Source: Dreissena polymorpha (lineage: Eukaryota; Mollusca; Bivalvia; Myida; Dreissenidae). Taken from it: 64,000 nucleotides of DNA. The DNA is taken from NCBI RefSeq assembly GCF_020536995.1, contig NC_068357.1, positions 72,653,468-72,717,467 of the forward strand, read 5' to 3'. Position numbers and translations under genes: made by a program. Numbering within the stretch: position 1 is the first letter of the stretch; each line of letters begins with the position of its first letter. The notes beneath the pieces are model-generated. The model was given only the letters and a program-made list of their open reading frames with translations, ran no database searches and was not told the DNA's origin. This document shows positions 1-11,377 of the stretch, in pieces.

Positions 1-35
1 GCTGGTATTCACGTCATGCGTGTCGTTTCTTTCAG

Positions 36-2001
36 TCGTCCGGAGTCTTGGTGAAGGACGAGTGTACACAAGTGTTTGAGGAGATCAAGATAGGACACAA
101 GTATAGCTACATCATCTACAAGATCGCCAAGGACAACAAACTCATTGAGGTCGACTGTGTAGGAAAATTAGGTACAGCATAGTATGTGTAAAGCAGACCG
201 TTAAGTCAATAATAAGTGACAGGTATTTTTTTTTTTAATTAACTATCTAAATGTGCTGGTTATAGTAATAATTCTCATTACCTAGTTTATAATGTTTTAT
301 AATGAAAACATATTTTAAAGGGATATTATACGATTTTGTCAAATATTTATGAATAACTATAGAAGGTGTTAAAAACTTATTATACATATATTTTAATATA
401 AATTAAAGTAAAAGTTAAGTTGAACATGTGTCGAAAAATGCGTAATAAGCCAGATATTTAATTCTGAAATCGAAAATGTCTGTACAGTCGAATTCGCCAG
501 CATGTATATCATATGCATGTACGATGTGAATCTAAATTTAGTTTAACTGATCATTTTAATTTCTTGCAACGATATCTATTCATACGACACACGAACACTA
601 ACTCCGATCCTAATAAAAGACGAATGCTTCGGTTATTGTAGGAAAATATGTACGAAATATCTTCGTCACAATAGGCTCGGGGCGCTAATTTGTCTGCTGC
701 ATTTTATGAAATTCGTCTTCAATGTATAATTTTTCTTTCCTATTTTGTGTTATTGTAACATATTTTTATGCCCCCGGTAGGGTGGCATAAAGCAGTTGAA
801 CTGTCCGCCAGTCTGTCCGTCCGTCCGTCCGAAAACTTTTAACATGGCCATAACTTTTGCAATATTGAAGATAGCAACTTGATATTTGGCATGCATGTGT
901 ATCTCATGAAGCTGTACATTTTGAGTGGTGAAAGGTCAAGGTCATCCTTCAAGGTCAAAAGTCAAAAAATACAATCCAAGGGAAGTAGTAAGCTTTAAAA
1001 GGGAGATAATTCCTAAACCTGCTAAATGATATATTGCAATTTTATTTGAAAGCGGCGCAATAGGGGGCATTGTGTTTCTGACAAAAACATCTCTTGTTAT
1101 CAATGTATTACAATTTAACACATAAAAATCGTATAATCTCTCTTTAAAGGAATGATCTACTGAATTATCTTTCAGATAGTCACAGTTAGCTGCATGTCTA
1201 TTTGTCCAATATTCAAGGAATGGAACACACGGCATGTAAACATTTCTGCCAATATATAATCACGTCTTTCATTGGTCAACGTCTAGTTAAAAAAATCAAT
1301 TGTTCAAAAGGTTTTGTTTTGGCATATTGATATTGAAACTCATGTGTGGGCTTTCAGGAGAATCGTATGATAATTTCGTAGAGAAGTTGATTCAAGCCGG
1401 TAACAATAAGGAGGGACGTTACGCTGTTGTCGACTGCCTATATGACAAGACCAAGGCTAGTAAATTGGTCTTCATTATGTGGTAAGCAGCCTTCACATAT
1501 TTTCTTTGTTGAACACCCGGACAATTATTTGAATGTATGGTACAGGTTGTGATGCGCCGATTTTGGCTTATTAAGAATTTTCATTTAAAACCCTGAAAAG
1601 GACAATTTGCCTGTGATATAAGCACCCACACGTGTTTTAAGATAAGGATTTAAAAAAATTATATTACATCTGATCATTATGCCCAGTGGGTTGTGAACAG
1701 CTCGCTTTTGTACAGCTCCCCTCGGTGGCATGGGTTTATGTCAAGTTCTTTGCTTAGTTATTCAATGTATTGCCACCCTGTCTAGCATGTGCTTGCTAGC
1801 CATATGTCTGATTGTATGTTATGGTAGTGCAACTGAGTTGTAATGTTAAAATTAAACTATATTCATACGATAAAAACAAAAGCCACTAATTTTTATGTCC
1901 CCCACTATAGTAGTGGGGGACATATTGTTTTTGCCCTGTCTGTTGGTTGGTCTGTCTGTCTGTCTGTCTGTCCGTCCGTCCGTCCGTCCGTCCGTCCGTC
2001 C

Positions 2002-2058
<57 letters not shown>

Positions 2059-3265
2059 CGCCAACTTTAACATTTTGCAATAACTTTGCTATATTGAAGA
2101 TAGCAACTTCATATTTGGCATGCATGTGCATCTCATGAAGCTGCACATTTTGAGTGGTGAAAGGTCAAGGTCAATGTCATCCTTCAAGGTCAGAGGTCAA
2201 ATATATGTGGCCAAAATCGCTCATTTTATGAATACTTTTGCAATATCGAAGATAGCAACTTGATATTTGGCATGCACGTGTATCTCATGGAGCTGCACAT
2301 TTTGAGTGGTGAAAGGTCAAGGTCAAGGTCATCCTTCAAGGTCAGAGGTCAAATATATGTGGCCCAAATCGCTTATTTTATGAATACTTTTGCGATATTG
2401 AAGATAGCAACTTGATATTTGGCATGCATGTGTAACTCATGGAGCTGCACATTTTTAGTGGTGAAAGGTCAAGGTCATTCTTCAAGGTCAGAGGTCAAAT
2501 ATATGTGGCCCAAATCGCTTATTTCATGAATACTTTTGCGATATTGAAGATAGCAACTTGATATTTGGCATGCATATGTATCTCATGGAGCTGCACATTT
2601 TGAGTGGTGAAAGGTCAAGGTCATCCTTCAAGGTCAAATATATGGGTCAAAATTGCGCATGTAATGTCACTTCTGCAATATTGAAGCTAGCAATTTTATA
2701 TTTGAAATGCGTGTGTATCTCAAGGAGCTGCACATTTCGAGTGGTGAAGGGTCAAGGTCAAGGTCATCCTACAAGGTCAAACATCATATAGGGGGACATT
2801 GTGTTTCACAAACACATCTTGTTTGTTGTATAGATCAATACCAATTTAAAATACTAGTATATTACTGTAAAAAGGTCTGGTAAGCAATGGTGTTGAAGAC
2901 AATAAGTTACAAATGTATGGATGACAAGGACATTGCTACCTTCTTCAATGACTTCAGTTTTAAACCCAAATTTAGCCTTAAAGAAAAATTTGACCGAAGA
3001 AAACACATGTAACATTTGAACTGTTGATTTTCATTTGCGTTTAATATTCCTGGTCATGTAGTTAACAAGATCCTAATTTGGTTCACATTCCTTTGGCAGG
3101 CTGCCAGACGATCAGCTAGGCATCAAACAGAAAATGTTGTACACATCGAGTAAACGTGCTCTCAGGGAGAAGTTAAACGGTATCGCAAAGGAACTTCAGT
3201 GTAACGACACAGATGATCTCGCCTGGTCTAGTATCGTAGAAAAATGCTCGAGCAAGTACGACTAA
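36..3265 (+). CDS. ADF/cofilin, last three coding exons (5' end outside window)
   Basis: Actin-depolymerising factor/cofilin family: binds G- and F-actin, severs and depolymerises filaments in the cytoplasm. Three exons join in frame: 36-171 (after TTTCTTTCAG), 1358-1481 (after GGGCTTTCAG) and 3100-3265 (after CCTTTGGCAG), ending in TAA. Donors are GTACAG and GTAAGC. Seen motifs: SSGVLVKDECTQVFEEIK at the N-terminus (the cofilin start, usually M plus a serine that is regulated by phosphorylation), YAVVDCLYD, LVFIMWLPDD and the actin-binding helix IKQKMLYTSSKRALREKL. The 142 residues seen plus an initiator Met from an upstream exon match the usual size of 140-165. An intron right after the initiator codon is common in this family, so the missing exon probably holds only the ATG. 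Frame and splice phases agree at both junctions. The gene looks functional. Confidence 0.93.
769..1098 (+). repeat. Short copy of a bivalve GGTCA-core repeat in cofilin intron
   Basis: Starts TTTTTATGCCCCCGGTAG, runs through a CTGTCCGTCCG tract, then one core unit (about 846-975: TTGAAGATAGCAACTTGATATTTGG, CTGCA/TGTACATTTTGAGTGGTGAAAGG, AAGGTCATCC) and ends AGGGGGCATTGTG...ACATCTCTTGTT. Same architecture as the longer copy at 1889-2825 but with a single core unit. A non-autonomous repeat lying in the intron between the first two visible cofilin exons. Confidence 0.75.
1951..2054. repeat. CTGT/CCGT tetranucleotide microsatellite
   Basis: About 26 tandem tetranucleotides, outer CTGT blocks around an inner CCGT block. 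Part of the element at 1889-2825. Confidence 0.95.
2187..2497 (+). promoter_or_regulatory. Three perfect DR1-type AGGTCA pairs in repeat units
   Basis: AGGTCAGAGGTCA occurs at 2187-2199, 2339-2351 and 2485-2497, once per core unit, each preceded by TCAAGGTCA half-sites. By established knowledge, AGGTCA repeated with one spacer is the DR1 site of HNF4/RXR/COUP-TF-type nuclear receptors, and TCAAGGTCA is the extended half-site of ERR/NR5A receptors. That these bind anything here is inference. Confidence 0.3.
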
Positions 3266-5556
3266 TGGGCGGAAGAGGACGTTATTTTTATTTAGTGACT
3301 TTTAATATTAAAGGGTGGCATTTGATGAGATGGGCATTATATATCGGCTCATTCATTTTTTTGTAGAATTTATTACAATGCCAATCCACTTCTGCTTAAA
3401 ATTCCTTGAGATTTGCATATGGTAGATTCTAATTAACAAAAATTCCAATAGATTTGTTGATGAAATATAAAAGTAGAATTTGTAATGGGTTTACCCACTA
3501 CAATATAACATATTGTCATTGCTTATATTAAACTCATGCTTGCTCATAATATAAAGGGGCCTTTCATAAACTAGCGTGATTTACTGACCTGCAGACCTGT
3601 TATAAAATGAATTAAATGAATTGTGTTCGTATTTAAAAAAAGGGATACTTAAAGTGATTATGTTTAATTTTGTTAACCTGGTTTTAAACTATTTAATGTT
3701 GTATGTAGGCTAATTACCCATGGGTAGTAACATATCATGCTGGTTTACATATATTCCATTTGACATACTCAGCTATGTTATGACGTGTAATTTTACACAT
3801 CCTAAATAAGGGAAAAAATCTAAATATACATTGGTTTTGTTATAATGTTTCTCGATGGGTAATGGTTTTCTTATGTAATTCTGTGAAATCTATTTACACA
3901 ATCTTCAATGCAAAGCTTGTTCAATTTACTGCTTTCTATTAGTTACAACACTTGTATTAACTTTATCTCACGAATACATTGTTGTGCTCCCATTTAAATG
4001 TTCTGGAGATTGTTATTTCCAAAGAATATTACTCATATATGTTTTAAGACAAGTTAAGCAAATGATCGAATGAGCTAATTATTATTAAATTTACTTTTAA
4101 ATCATCATAAAATGAAAATACATTAACGGTGATTTAAAAAAATAACTGCTGTTAATGCTGTTGAATTGTTCAACAAAGCTTATTGCAATTTACGTTGCAC
4201 ACGTTTTTATGTCTCAATTTTTGCATGCTTGAAATATACCTTAGTTACGGTCACATTTTTGTGTGTTTCACACAAATATAGATGAAGAACATTTTATGTA
4301 TGTATGTGTTTCAATGTGTACATACAGTTGTATGAATGAAGTTCTTTTATAGAGTGAATATTTCAACTTGAGTAAGTTAAGTAAGTATTCAATATTTGGA
4401 ACTTTCATCTATATTCTTAATTAGTGCCTTTAAATTTAAGTCTTAAAATATGCAAATAGACCAATCAAATTTGATGATAACGAATGTTAAGAACCAGAGC
4501 AGTAAACTTAAATTGGAATTGGTAATCATATGTTTCATCCTGTTAGAAAATGTAGATGTTGGTGAATAAAGGATGTTTAACTTCTGTCAGTTTTCCTTTT
4601 TCGGAGATGTTTTTATGCTGTCATTAAAATCAAAGGCTACTTTGTTTAATGAAAAAGTTTAAATTTAAGAATATTGTTTTTTTCACATCAAATTTCGTTC
4701 CCTACTGAAAGAAATTATATGAAAATTCCATTTTATTTACAAAAAAAGTCATTACACTGTTATCAAATGAATTAAAACTATACATGTTTTCAGCTTTTAA
4801 CAGTAATGTTCTTAAAAAGCATTTTTTATGCGATAATGACACACACATTTTGGTCTTTTATGCTAAACTTCCTTTAGTAACTCCCAATATTTCATGCAAT
4901 TAAGTATCAAATTAACCCTGTTTGACTCCGCAATTCTTTCATCGCTTTGAGTGCCTTTTAAATGTGATCGTGGTAAACATATGGGTTGTGTACTGTGATA
5001 AAGGGGTTAAATGCATGTGCGATAAGTGTTGTTCTAGATAAGCCAGTGCAGTCTGCACAGGCTTATCAGGGAAAGCACTTTCTGCTTATATGATATTTTC
5101 TTTTGAATGTCTTGAACTTTTTTATGGAGGACGTTAAGTTGTTGTGGATTCAACTTCTCACATAAGTATGTGAGATAGACAAAATATATGCGGCTATATT
5201 TTTTCTTTAAGGGAGATTTTTTTTAAACCACACTCTCTATTGCTGCCATCTTCTTATGGTGAGCTTTTTTCCTACATAAAATCTCATCACCTAACAGTAC
5301 AGGTAATATAATTGGTCAACTATTTCAACTTAACCTTGTAAGGTTCACATTGACAATAAAAACTGTTAATTAATGGAAGAAACAATAGCGAAATGTTAGA
5401 TCACTTTTAGTGGGTCATCAGAAATTCTCCCATACTGGGCCAAGTTTATTTTTAAGACAAAATCGATTTATGTCTCTGTATATTTTACAAGTATAACCAC
5501 AATCACTGGGTAATATAATCAAGCGTTGTAAAAGAAAGGAAAGCCGTAGCACGTCT
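3266..5556. other. Cofilin 3' UTR and AT-rich intergenic DNA
   Basis: No coding exon recognised. A polyadenylation hexamer AATAAA lies at 4565-4570, which would give a 3' UTR of about 1.3 kb. Around 4997-5095 there is half of a foldback repeat (TTAAATGCATGTGCG ... CTGCACAGGCTTATCAGGGA) related to the complete copies at 23956 and 52905. Confidence 0.5.
4565..4570 (+). terminator. Candidate poly(A) signal of the cofilin gene
   Basis: AATAAA in the context GGTGAATAAAGGATG, about 1.3 kb past the stop codon. It is the best hexamer I saw downstream. Transcript data would decide. Confidence 0.35.
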
Positions 5557-7033
5557 AATTGACCTTTCGACAGCGAGAGTGAAGCCACGCCCACCGATTT
5601 CAAGGGGGGTCACTCCGCCGAAGTCCGTCATAAAAATGGCTACGCGAATCGGCCGCATAAGTGAACCAAAAAGGCCTCATGGTATACCAGAAAGGCCATA
5701 CAATAGTTTTTATTATCATTGAATAGTGGTGCTGAATATAATTATCATATCTATTAAATAGTCAAAACTTTTTTATTAGTCTACTTAAAAGCCGTTAAAT
5801 TTATCATCAAAGTCGGCAAAATTATCGCCAATTATCGCATACAGTATGAATTGTTCGTTAGTCACAATATTTTTCATTGAGTAATAGATGTTTCAGTTTT
5901 TTAATTAAAAGCCGTTAATTTTTGCAACCGATGGCAACATCGCAAATGTGGCACAGGTAAGTAAATTTATTATAATAGAAGACGAAGAACGTTTTTATTG
6001 AAATCCGATATAACACATATCTACAATGCGTTTGGTCAAAATGACCCATGCTCATTGTTATAATCGTATAACAAAGTCAAAGTCGTCAAAAAAGTAACAT
6101 ACACAATATATTATTATATATTATTATTTCCTCGAAAACTATCTTCTGCAATGTTTAAAATATAAAAAGTTGAAAGAATTTTCATGTACAAAAAAACTCG
6201 CTAATCAGACCGGGTTTTCAAAGGGTCATTCACAGTTTGCGGCATCTGTTTTGATAACGGATTAGTAGAAAGCCCACATATGGTGTAAAATGACACTTAT
6301 TGGCCCCTATTGATAATTACTTGCGCATTTGAAAATAGTTTCTTAACTTACATTAAATTTGGAAGACTTAAACCGAAAGAAATAAAAAATGTTTTATTCT
6401 ATGTGATATTATTAAAAATAATAACTGATTGTCTTTATTATTACGATTTCATTAGCATTAAAAAAAATCTAGCAAAGTTTATAGTGTCTTATTTATTTGC
6501 CGACTGCATTAGAATGTCAAATTTATTTAACGTTGGCCACCTTTGAAAAATGGTTTTAAATGTTCCTTTCTAATTTGTCTATATAGAGGATAAACAAGTA
6601 CAAAGTTATACTCTTTTTTATAACGTGTCCGTTGCAAAACTTACATTTTCTATTTTCGCGTAGTATCTTATTATAACGACTGTGTTTTGCTTTCGGGCGA
6701 TCGCTTAATATGTTGAGATTAAGCTGTTCGTGTGGACGACCACAAAGACGAATCCAACGTTTGAATTTTTCAAGATTAGTACCCGGTTGAGGAAACGGAA
6801 AAAACGTACTTCCATCTTTTAACCGTTCTGGATACCTTGTGTCTGAATAACAAGTGCCATAACAGCACCTTTCAACCATTTTCTTTGTTTAAAACACAGA
6901 ATTACGTATAAGCTTATGTGTCGAACAACGGCGAGTTTGACGGACAAAATGGCGGATAGTAACGGGCCTAATCTATGCTGTAATCTGATTGGTTAATAAG
7001 CCTGTCAATCAATCGGCTGTCGAAAGGTCAATT
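5557..7033. mobile_element. DNA transposon remnant with 18-bp TIRs and a THAP exon
   Basis: Perfect terminal inverted repeats AATTGACCTTTCGACAGC (5557-5574, and its complement at 7016-7033) bound a 1.48 kb segment. It holds one recognisable exon, a THAP domain (6556-6879, minus). THAP domains are the DNA-binding heads of P-element-like and Kolobok-like transposases. The rest of a transposase is absent, so this is an internally deleted copy. The target duplication is not clear because the TIR ends abut AA/TT. Confidence 0.75.
6556..6879 (-). CDS. THAP zinc-finger exon, transposase N-terminus fragment
   Basis: An open frame of 107 codons begins MVERCCYGTCYSDTRYPERL and continues FFPFPQPGTNLEKFKRWIRL and CGRPHEQLNLN. 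This is the first two thirds of a C2CH THAP domain: an N-terminal cysteine pair, FP before a basic stretch, an invariant Trp and the CGRP block. The distal Cys-His pair expected after it is not seen; residues after about 60 look like intron or decayed sequence. THAP heads bind transposon ends. The start is near the right-hand TIR, after an AAAATGG-rich leader at about 6940, consistent with a transposase read inward from that end. Probably non-functional. A host THAP gene fragment is the alternative, but the enclosing TIRs argue against it. Confidence 0.7.
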   Translation of the reverse strand: MVERCCYGTCYSDTRYPERLKDGSTFFPFPQPGTNLEKFKRWIRLCGRPHEQLNLNILSDRPKAKHSRYNKILRENRKCKFCNGHVIKKSITLYLFILYIDKLERNI

Positions 7034-7534
7034 GTAGTGCAATAAACTGACATTAAATAGTAGAACATTTGGAGATATAAGTATTCAACAGATGATTCAC
7101 ATTGGTTTATAAAATCATCCAGTCGTAGAGCAATAACGGATCATAACTCCAGTATTCAACATGACTTAAAGATAATACGACACCTCTACACGACTAGAAA
7201 ATTGAAAGATCAAAACAAACGAATCAACCTTACGTCATGGGGATATAAATACACTTATTCAAAAACTGCAAGAGTATATGACACTTCTTTAATAGAACAA
7301 AACTGGAAAATCACTCACACACAATTGGTAGGACATTGGAAAGTTAGAACATTTCTTCAGTAATATGGCAGTTGACTTAAAGACCACTTTTAAAAAACGG
7401 TTGGATTGTGGAAAATCAGGACACAAATTCAAGGTAGAACCGTGGAATATTAGAACACTTTTATTCAACAGTACAGCATTGGAAAATCATAACACTCATT
7501 CAATAGTAGAATATTAGAAATACAACAGTTTAAT
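7034..7534. other. AT-rich spacer before the sulfotransferase array
   Basis: Loose, poorly conserved repeats of ATTCAACA / GGAAAATCA-type phrases. No gene seen. Homology with unit B begins near 7535-7550 (CTCAAAATGCACTGTTCTT). Confidence 0.4.
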
Positions 7535-8153
7535 TATCTCAAAATGCACTGTTCTTGCCGTTAACTTATATTTTACCTTCATACCTGTATTATCACTTCT
7601 TCATAAAGTGTGAGTTTACTTTGATTTGTCCACGAGTGTATATTACTGTTGGGTTAAAGAATACTAACTAAAACTTTAAATTTTCCTTGAGTATGTGCTT
7701 AATTATCAAACTTAAAAGACAGTTGCAGACATACAAAGGCGCTTTTGTAAAACTTGTTCTACTTTGTAAAATTGACTCGTACATGTATTCCTAATAGATT
7801 CATAAAATATTTTCATTCAACATATAGACGACTGTGGTTATATTATATTCTTACGCTAAAACATGCTATGTATTTAAACACTATTATTTTAAAAGTTGTT
7901 TCAATCAACCTAAAATGACTCTCCAAGAAATACATATGGTTAATACCATTATTTGAAAAGTCGTTTCAAACAACCTTACAGGACTCTGTCCAAGAGATAC
8001 GTAAATTGAACACATTTCTTGGGACCGGCTGTGAGGAGGCATTGCTTGAAAAGATAGCGCTGGCGTGCTCGGTCCATAACTTGAAGAAAGCAGACGCGGA
8101 GTTCAAAGAAAACCCATTCATGAGGGACAAGCGCTTTGATATGTACCGGAAAG

Positions 8154-9172
8154 GTGAGCAACTGCATATCTTGCAATAGTTTAATAGATAATGCTTCTGT
8201 TTTACCATGATTGCTTTAGTTATCATGTTTACCCAGAGACGTGTGTACATAGCAAGGAATGCTTTCATGGCCAGTTTGAAAATTGAAGACACGAGCTAAA
8301 GAAGCCTAAATGAATAATAATATCAGTCAAACTGATAATGTGCGATAGTGCGTCAATTTAAGAAAAAATTGAACACACCAATTAGGCATAAACTCAATGC
8401 AAGATTAATTGACTACAACAACCTAACAATATGCGCATGACCCCTTGGAAGGGAAGCTACCTAAATTTGTTATTGCTATTGGGTTTTAATTTTCAGAAAC
8501 CTTGAACAAATTAAAAATGGTGTTAATTATCGAAATCAATAACTCTTCGATGAAAAAAATTATATATAGTGAAAAAAACAGACTACTGTATATGTGCTGT
8601 TTCACCGTATAAGGACACGGCAGACAATTTCATCAATACTTTATCTTAAGTTAGTGATTATTTAGCCGGAAAATGTTGTTTAACTGTTTTATTTGTAATC
8701 AAAGAATATAATCTAACAAATTCATTGAGCGGATCGAAAGAATGATAAATTATACGACTATAACTCAATGGAAAATCCATTACTTCACGATATTAAAGTT
8801 CCCACAATTTTTGGATACTACTTATAAAGTGTTATCGAATTCGGATTATCAGTAACAGAGATCTGGCGACAAAATCATTAACAATGTTTTGTATTGAATT
8901 AAAGGGAAATACTTTTCTTAAAAGTCAAAGGAGCGTGACAACCTGACAATGTGCGCATGGCCATCTTTATTGATGCTGTATTTTAATGTTTATCAAATTC
9001 AGATCGTTTGTCCGAGTTCTGGCACTTATTATTCAATAACCCCAGGAACAATGATTGAGGTGAGACAATCTACAATATGCGCATGACCGTCCTTTCATGA
9101 CACTGTATATATACAATTCATCGAATTCAGATTTTTTTTCCTGAGACCTCAATTGTGAACAAAACTATCGCC
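8154..9172. other. SULT copy A intron 5, left part
   Basis: Colinear with 49665-51710 of unit B but lacking the 938-bp TTAA element found there at 50199. No exon seen. Confidence 0.6.
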
Positions 9173-10165
9173 ACTCTGGATCCAACCGGCTTTTTATTGC
9201 ATAAGGAAGCCTCTGGTATAACGTGGGCGCCATTTTGTTTTCGGACTTCTTTCAAGCAAAATGGCCGCGCCCATCGACAGTTGTCAATTGAAGGAAAACA
9301 AAGTGCAAATCATGCCCAATACTTAGGAACGCGATACATAAAGTATGCAGTGCAGTTAGGCTATAGATTGCCTCGATTTAAGACCAAAGTTATGAACGCT
9401 CTGTCCTGGGAATTGGAGAGGAACAAGGAAAATTTGGATATCTAAGTTCTGTAGTAGCGGCACCCCGTAATAGCTATAACTTTGTTTTTTAACTTCTAAC
9501 CATGGTTCGAGTTGTCGTCAGCAGTATTTCTATGAAACTAACAATACAGATTTGTGTTTCATAGCTATAGTGCTTAAGACATAAAACACAATCATCTTCG
9601 AAGTCAAGTTTCTTGGAGCAAGTTTGTGGTAAGCATTTATCCAATATTGTTAATACTTTTTGTCAACACAGCTAGATGCACATTAACTTTTCATGGCCAG
9701 TTTCCAAGACTTGCCATTCAACCATCTCAAGTATTCTAATTGTCTGGTCAAAAGTACAAGTCCGTGGTCATCGTATGTTGTAAAACTAACATATATCATG
9801 TGTTTCAACTTTGTTTTTTTTAAGTATTCATTACATTTTCATGTAGCAAAAATATCAAACACACACATTTTAAAATTGTGTGGGCAATTAATTATGTTTT
9901 GTAAGCTTCTTAAACAACCCTATGGCCGAGCTGGACGACACAAGAGTTGAAATTGAATGTCCCTGTCCAACCAGATTGGTTTAACCTGGAAGTAAATTAG
10001 TTAAGGTACTGTAATTCAGTGCATCTCAATTATTCTTATGAAAAAAAGGCAAAGAATTTAGGTTATTTTTACAGGTCTTCTTTGGAACCAAATATTGCCC
10101 ATTAAAAAAATCAGCTCATTATAAGTGGAGTGTCAAAAAGTTGGTTTATCCAATAATACAACCCC

Positions 10166-10574
10166 AGTGCTCCAGCTAGGATTTGAAAAGGGCAGGGGGG
10201 CTTATTATTCAAAAGGGCACTTTCGAAGCGCAGTATTTTGTAAAAAGGGCACTTTCGATGCGCAGTATTTTGTGAAAATGGCACGTACGAGCGCCCGGGT
10301 GTTTCTGAAATGCTTCCTATTGCATGTTAATTTATATGTTATAAATAATTGTATTATTCCCATTAACATTAAACCATTCAAATATAATGTCTACAATGAG
10401 AATTAAAGTAATTACAATGTAATAAGAGATTTATGAATAATCATATAAAAAAAAAAAAAAATTTTTTTGAGGAGGAGGGGGGGCAGGGCAGAGGTTCGGG
10501 GGGGGGGGGGGGCAGGGCGGAGGTTCGGGAGGGTAGGGCTCGGCGCCCTTCCATTTAGGCCTAGCTGGAGCACT
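10166..10574. mobile_element. hAT-like MITE with G-rich interior
   Basis: Terminal inverted repeats AGTGCTCCAGCTAGG / CCTAGCTGGAGCACT with a perfect 8-bp duplication ACAACCCC (10158-10165 and 10575-10582). An 8-bp duplication and a (C)AGTGCTCCAGC end fit the hAT superfamily. The inside has a short direct repeat (AAAAGGGCACTTTCGA) and a purine-rich tract with a run of about 15 G near 10500. No transposase. Confidence 0.85.
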
Positions 10575-10864
10575 ACAACCCCTACTATGATATTGTTTAA
10601 TCAAAATTAATATAAAAATAGCGTACATGTACATTTAGCTACAATGACATAACATTTTCATATAACTGCGTACTCCTCAGAACAAAATTTGTCAAAGATT
10701 TTGTAGCAGCACACTTTCTTTTGATACAAATGCATTCTTACTAGTACGTTAAACTGACATGTGATATTTGCACTGATCCGAGAATTAAAATGTGAACACG
10801 TGTAAAATAATATGAGTTAACTTAGAAAAAATAGTTGCTCTTGTTCTTTTAGTTTTTCCTTTAA

Positions 10865-11373
10865 AGGGATCTTTTCACGCTTTGGTAAATTGACAAAAAT
10901 GAAAAAAGTTGTTTCAGATTCGCAAATTTTCGTTTTAGTTATGATATTTGTGAGGAAACAGTAATACTGAACATTTACCATGGTCTAATATAGCCATTAT
11001 ATGCATCTTTTGACGATTTTAAAACCTAAAAATTATAAAGCGTTGCAACGCGAAACGATTGAATAATTTGGAGAGTTCTGTTTTTGTCGTTAAATTTTGT
11101 GAGACTACGAAGATTGCTTATATAAGGTATAAAATACGTCAAGTATGTGTACACGGCGGAATAGCTCAGTAGGCTAAAGCGTTTTTACTTCAGGACTCTG
11201 GCAGGACTCCAGGGGTCACTGGTTCGAAACCTGCTCCGGGCAATGTTCTTTTCCTTTTTTTAATTTTATTCTTGATTTTTTACTGGAGCTTTTACGATCC
11301 AATGTTTACATTTATCAATATAAAGCATTTAATGAATAAGTTAAAAAATGCCAAAATCTGTGAAAAGGCCCCT
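10865..11373 (+). mobile_element. TTAA-flanked MITE with internal tRNA-like sequence, copy 1
   Basis: TTAA at 10861-10864 and 11374-11377. The ends are AGGGATCTTTTCAC and GTGAAAAGGCCCCT, short inverted repeats. TTAA duplication with TTAAAGGRR-like ends resembles the T2/Kolobok group known from Xenopus; piggyBac also uses TTAA. In the middle is a tRNA-like segment (11155-11242). No coding capacity. Nearly identical to the copy at 46204-46714. Confidence 0.8.
11155..11242 (+). ncRNA. tRNA-like Pol III promoter segment in MITE copy 1
   Basis: A box TAGCTCAGTAGG and B box GGTTCGAAACC match the Pol III consensus with tRNA-like spacing. The acceptor and T stems pair poorly, so it is not a credible tRNA gene. 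Confidence 0.6.
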
Positions 11374-11377
11374 TTAA

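Larger units (their letters stand above)
1889..2825 (+). repeat. Bivalve non-autonomous repeat with five tandem core units
   Basis: The ends are inverted GGGGG-rich motifs: ATGTCCCCCACTATAG near 1893 and AGGGGGACATTGTG near 2790. After the left end comes a CTGT/CCGT microsatellite (about 1951-2054), then about five tandem units of roughly 145 bp, each holding 'GAAGATAGCAACTTGATATTTGG', a 'GTGGTGAAAGGTCAAGGTCA' stretch and a paired AGGTCA motif. Terminal motifs plus internal tandem repeats are known from mollusc non-autonomous elements. The superfamily cannot be assigned by eye. Open frames inside the microsatellite are artefacts of its period. Confidence 0.8.

Noticed and set aside
1843-2146. 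Overlapping open frames rich in Ser-Val-Cys-Leu or Thr-Asp-Arg-Gln on both strands
   Set aside because: They are translations of the CTGT/CCGT microsatellite, whose three-tetramer period keeps frames open. Not genes.
5559-7031. Reading the THAP exon as a host THAP gene
   Set aside because: Perfect TIRs enclose it and no further host-like exons are seen.
9155-9445. 96-codon plus-strand gene
   Set aside because: It starts in SULT intron sequence and crosses the left edge of the insertion, so it cannot be an ancestral gene. No domain recognised.
11155-11242. A functional tRNA gene
   Set aside because: The A and B boxes are good but stems pair poorly, and near-identical copies sit in a MITE family.
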